This document shows positions 6,095-6,593 of a stretch of DNA of 6,593 nt, piece after piece. Both the position numbers and the translations under genes were made by a program. This DNA is from an uncultured Collinsella sp. (GTDB lineage Bacteria > Actinomycetota > Coriobacteriia > Coriobacteriales > Coriobacteriaceae): positions 1-6,593 of the forward strand of contig CAAESW010000066.1 of assembly GCA_900758845.1 (NCBI GenBank), in the 5' to 3' direction. Each line of letters begins with the position of its first letter. Positions within the stretch are counted from its first letter, which is position 1. A model generated the notes under the pieces. It made no database searches, was not told the DNA's origin, and was given only the letters and a program-made list of their open reading frames with translations.

Positions 6095-6593
6095 CTATCC
6101 GCACACACCGCATTTTGCACAGGCCGAAAGTGCGGCCGGAGCCTGCGCGATGCCGCCCTTTGCCGTCTCGCGCAGCGTGGCCGGCAACGCGTGGCCCACT
6201 GAGAGCATGACATGTGCCATCTGGTCAAACGGCACCAAGCTCTTAATGCCTGCGAGGGCGAGTTGTGCCGAGCTGAAGGCTGCTGCCACGCCGATGGCGT
6301 TGCGGTTTTGGCAGGGCACCTCCACGAGGCCACCGACGGGGTCACAAACGAGGCCCAGCAGGTTACTCAGCGCGATGGAACTGGCGTCAAGCGCCTGCTC
6401 GGGCGTGCCGCCGAGCATCTGCACCAGCGCGGCGGCTGCCATGGCGGCGGCGCTTCCCACCTCGGCTTGGCAGCCGCCTTCGGCTCCGGCCAGCGTGGCC
6501 CGCGCGGCCACGACCTGCCCGAACCCAGCGGCCACATACAAAGCGTGATGTACGGCGTCCTCATCTGCCAGCCCGCGCCGCCATAACGGCAGC
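6095..6593 (-). CDS. sdaAA: Fe-S-dependent L-serine dehydratase, alpha-type C-terminal part (5' end outside window)
   Basis: This enzyme deaminates L-serine to pyruvate and ammonia with a [4Fe-4S] cluster, a cytoplasmic reaction of amino-acid fermentation. The frame is open to the window edge and ends with TAG at 6095-6097, giving 165 visible residues. Family hallmarks in order are EGGCQAEVGSAAAMAAAAL (38-56), the conserved LGLVCDPVGGLVEVPCQNRNAIG (79-101) whose cysteines are likely cluster ligands, and SVGHALPATLRETAKGG (131-147). The alpha-type wording (GCQAEVG, DPVGGLVEVPC) differs from the E. coli SdaA type. The protein ends in ACAKCGVCG, with three cysteines spaced CxxCxxC. Whether a beta domain is fused or encoded separately upstream cannot be seen. 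A terminator-like hairpin follows the stop codon. Confidence 0.93.
   Translation of the reverse strand, partial: LPLWRRGLADEDAVHHALYVAAGFGQVVAARATLAGAEGGCQAEVGSAAAMAAAALVQMLGGTPEQALDASSIALSNLLGLVCDPVGGLVEVPCQNRNAIGVAAAFSSAQLALAGIKSLVPFDQMAHVMLSVGHALPATLRETAKGGIAQAPAALSACAKCGVCG

Noticed and set aside
5730..6202. Plus-strand frames across the transpeptidase start and the intergenic region (5730-6080 and 5972-6202)
   Set aside because: They run through the candidate promoter and terminator hairpin of the minus-strand genes and have no recognisable protein features.
1..6593. A novel defence or mobile system
   Set aside because: All intact genes belong to well-known families (corrin reductase, ABC exporter, L,D-transpeptidase, serine dehydratase). 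No CRISPR array, toxin pair, recombinase or phage gene is visible. Only the small junction elements remain unexplained.

Overview
The window looks like chromosomal DNA of a high-GC, anaerobic, single-membrane (monoderm) bacterium. Three things suggest this: a C-terminal piece of a cobalt-precorrin-6A reductase, the oxygen-sensitive Fe-S (alpha-type) L-serine dehydratase, and a three-gene MacA/MacB-like (YknXYZ-like) exporter with no outer-membrane partner beside a membrane-anchored L,D-transpeptidase. An actinobacterial Coriobacteriia member such as Collinsella is my best guess. That is an inference from gene style, not a database result.

Layout. Positions 1-453 (+) hold the 3' end of cbiJ, which ends inside a strong GC hairpin (445-474). 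Positions 454-661 are a non-coding junction between two convergent gene groups. It contains a short stretch that reads like a fragment of an IS21-type transposase (about 500-574) and then a 69-bp element with perfect 13-bp inverted ends (584-652). Everything from 662 to the end is on the minus strand. In order of transcription it is: the C-terminal part of an Fe-S L-serine dehydratase (6593-6095, cut by the window edge), a terminator-like hairpin (6050-6076), a TATAAT box (6003-6008), an L,D-transpeptidase (5945-4212), a 132-bp spacer with a second TATAAT box overlapping a palindrome (4095-4157), and a translationally coupled operon of membrane-fusion adaptor (4079-2643), ABC ATPase (2643-1870) and FtsX/MacB-type permease (1873-662).

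How the genes work together. Adaptor, ATPase and permease overlap by 1 bp (TAATG) and 4 bp (ATGA), so they almost certainly form one complex. The family exports or detoxifies peptides, lipopeptides or macrolide-like compounds and is often part of envelope defence. The L,D-transpeptidase just upstream crosslinks peptidoglycan or attaches proteins to it. It probably has its own promoter, but the pairing suggests an envelope-maintenance neighbourhood. The serine dehydratase and cbiJ belong to unrelated pathways (serine catabolism and corrin synthesis).

I find no CRISPR, RNA gene or intact mobile element. The coding content is conventional. The points worth a second look are the transposase remnant plus inverted-repeat element at the junction, the nested palindromes in front of the exporter operon, and unusual tails and linkers on several of the proteins.
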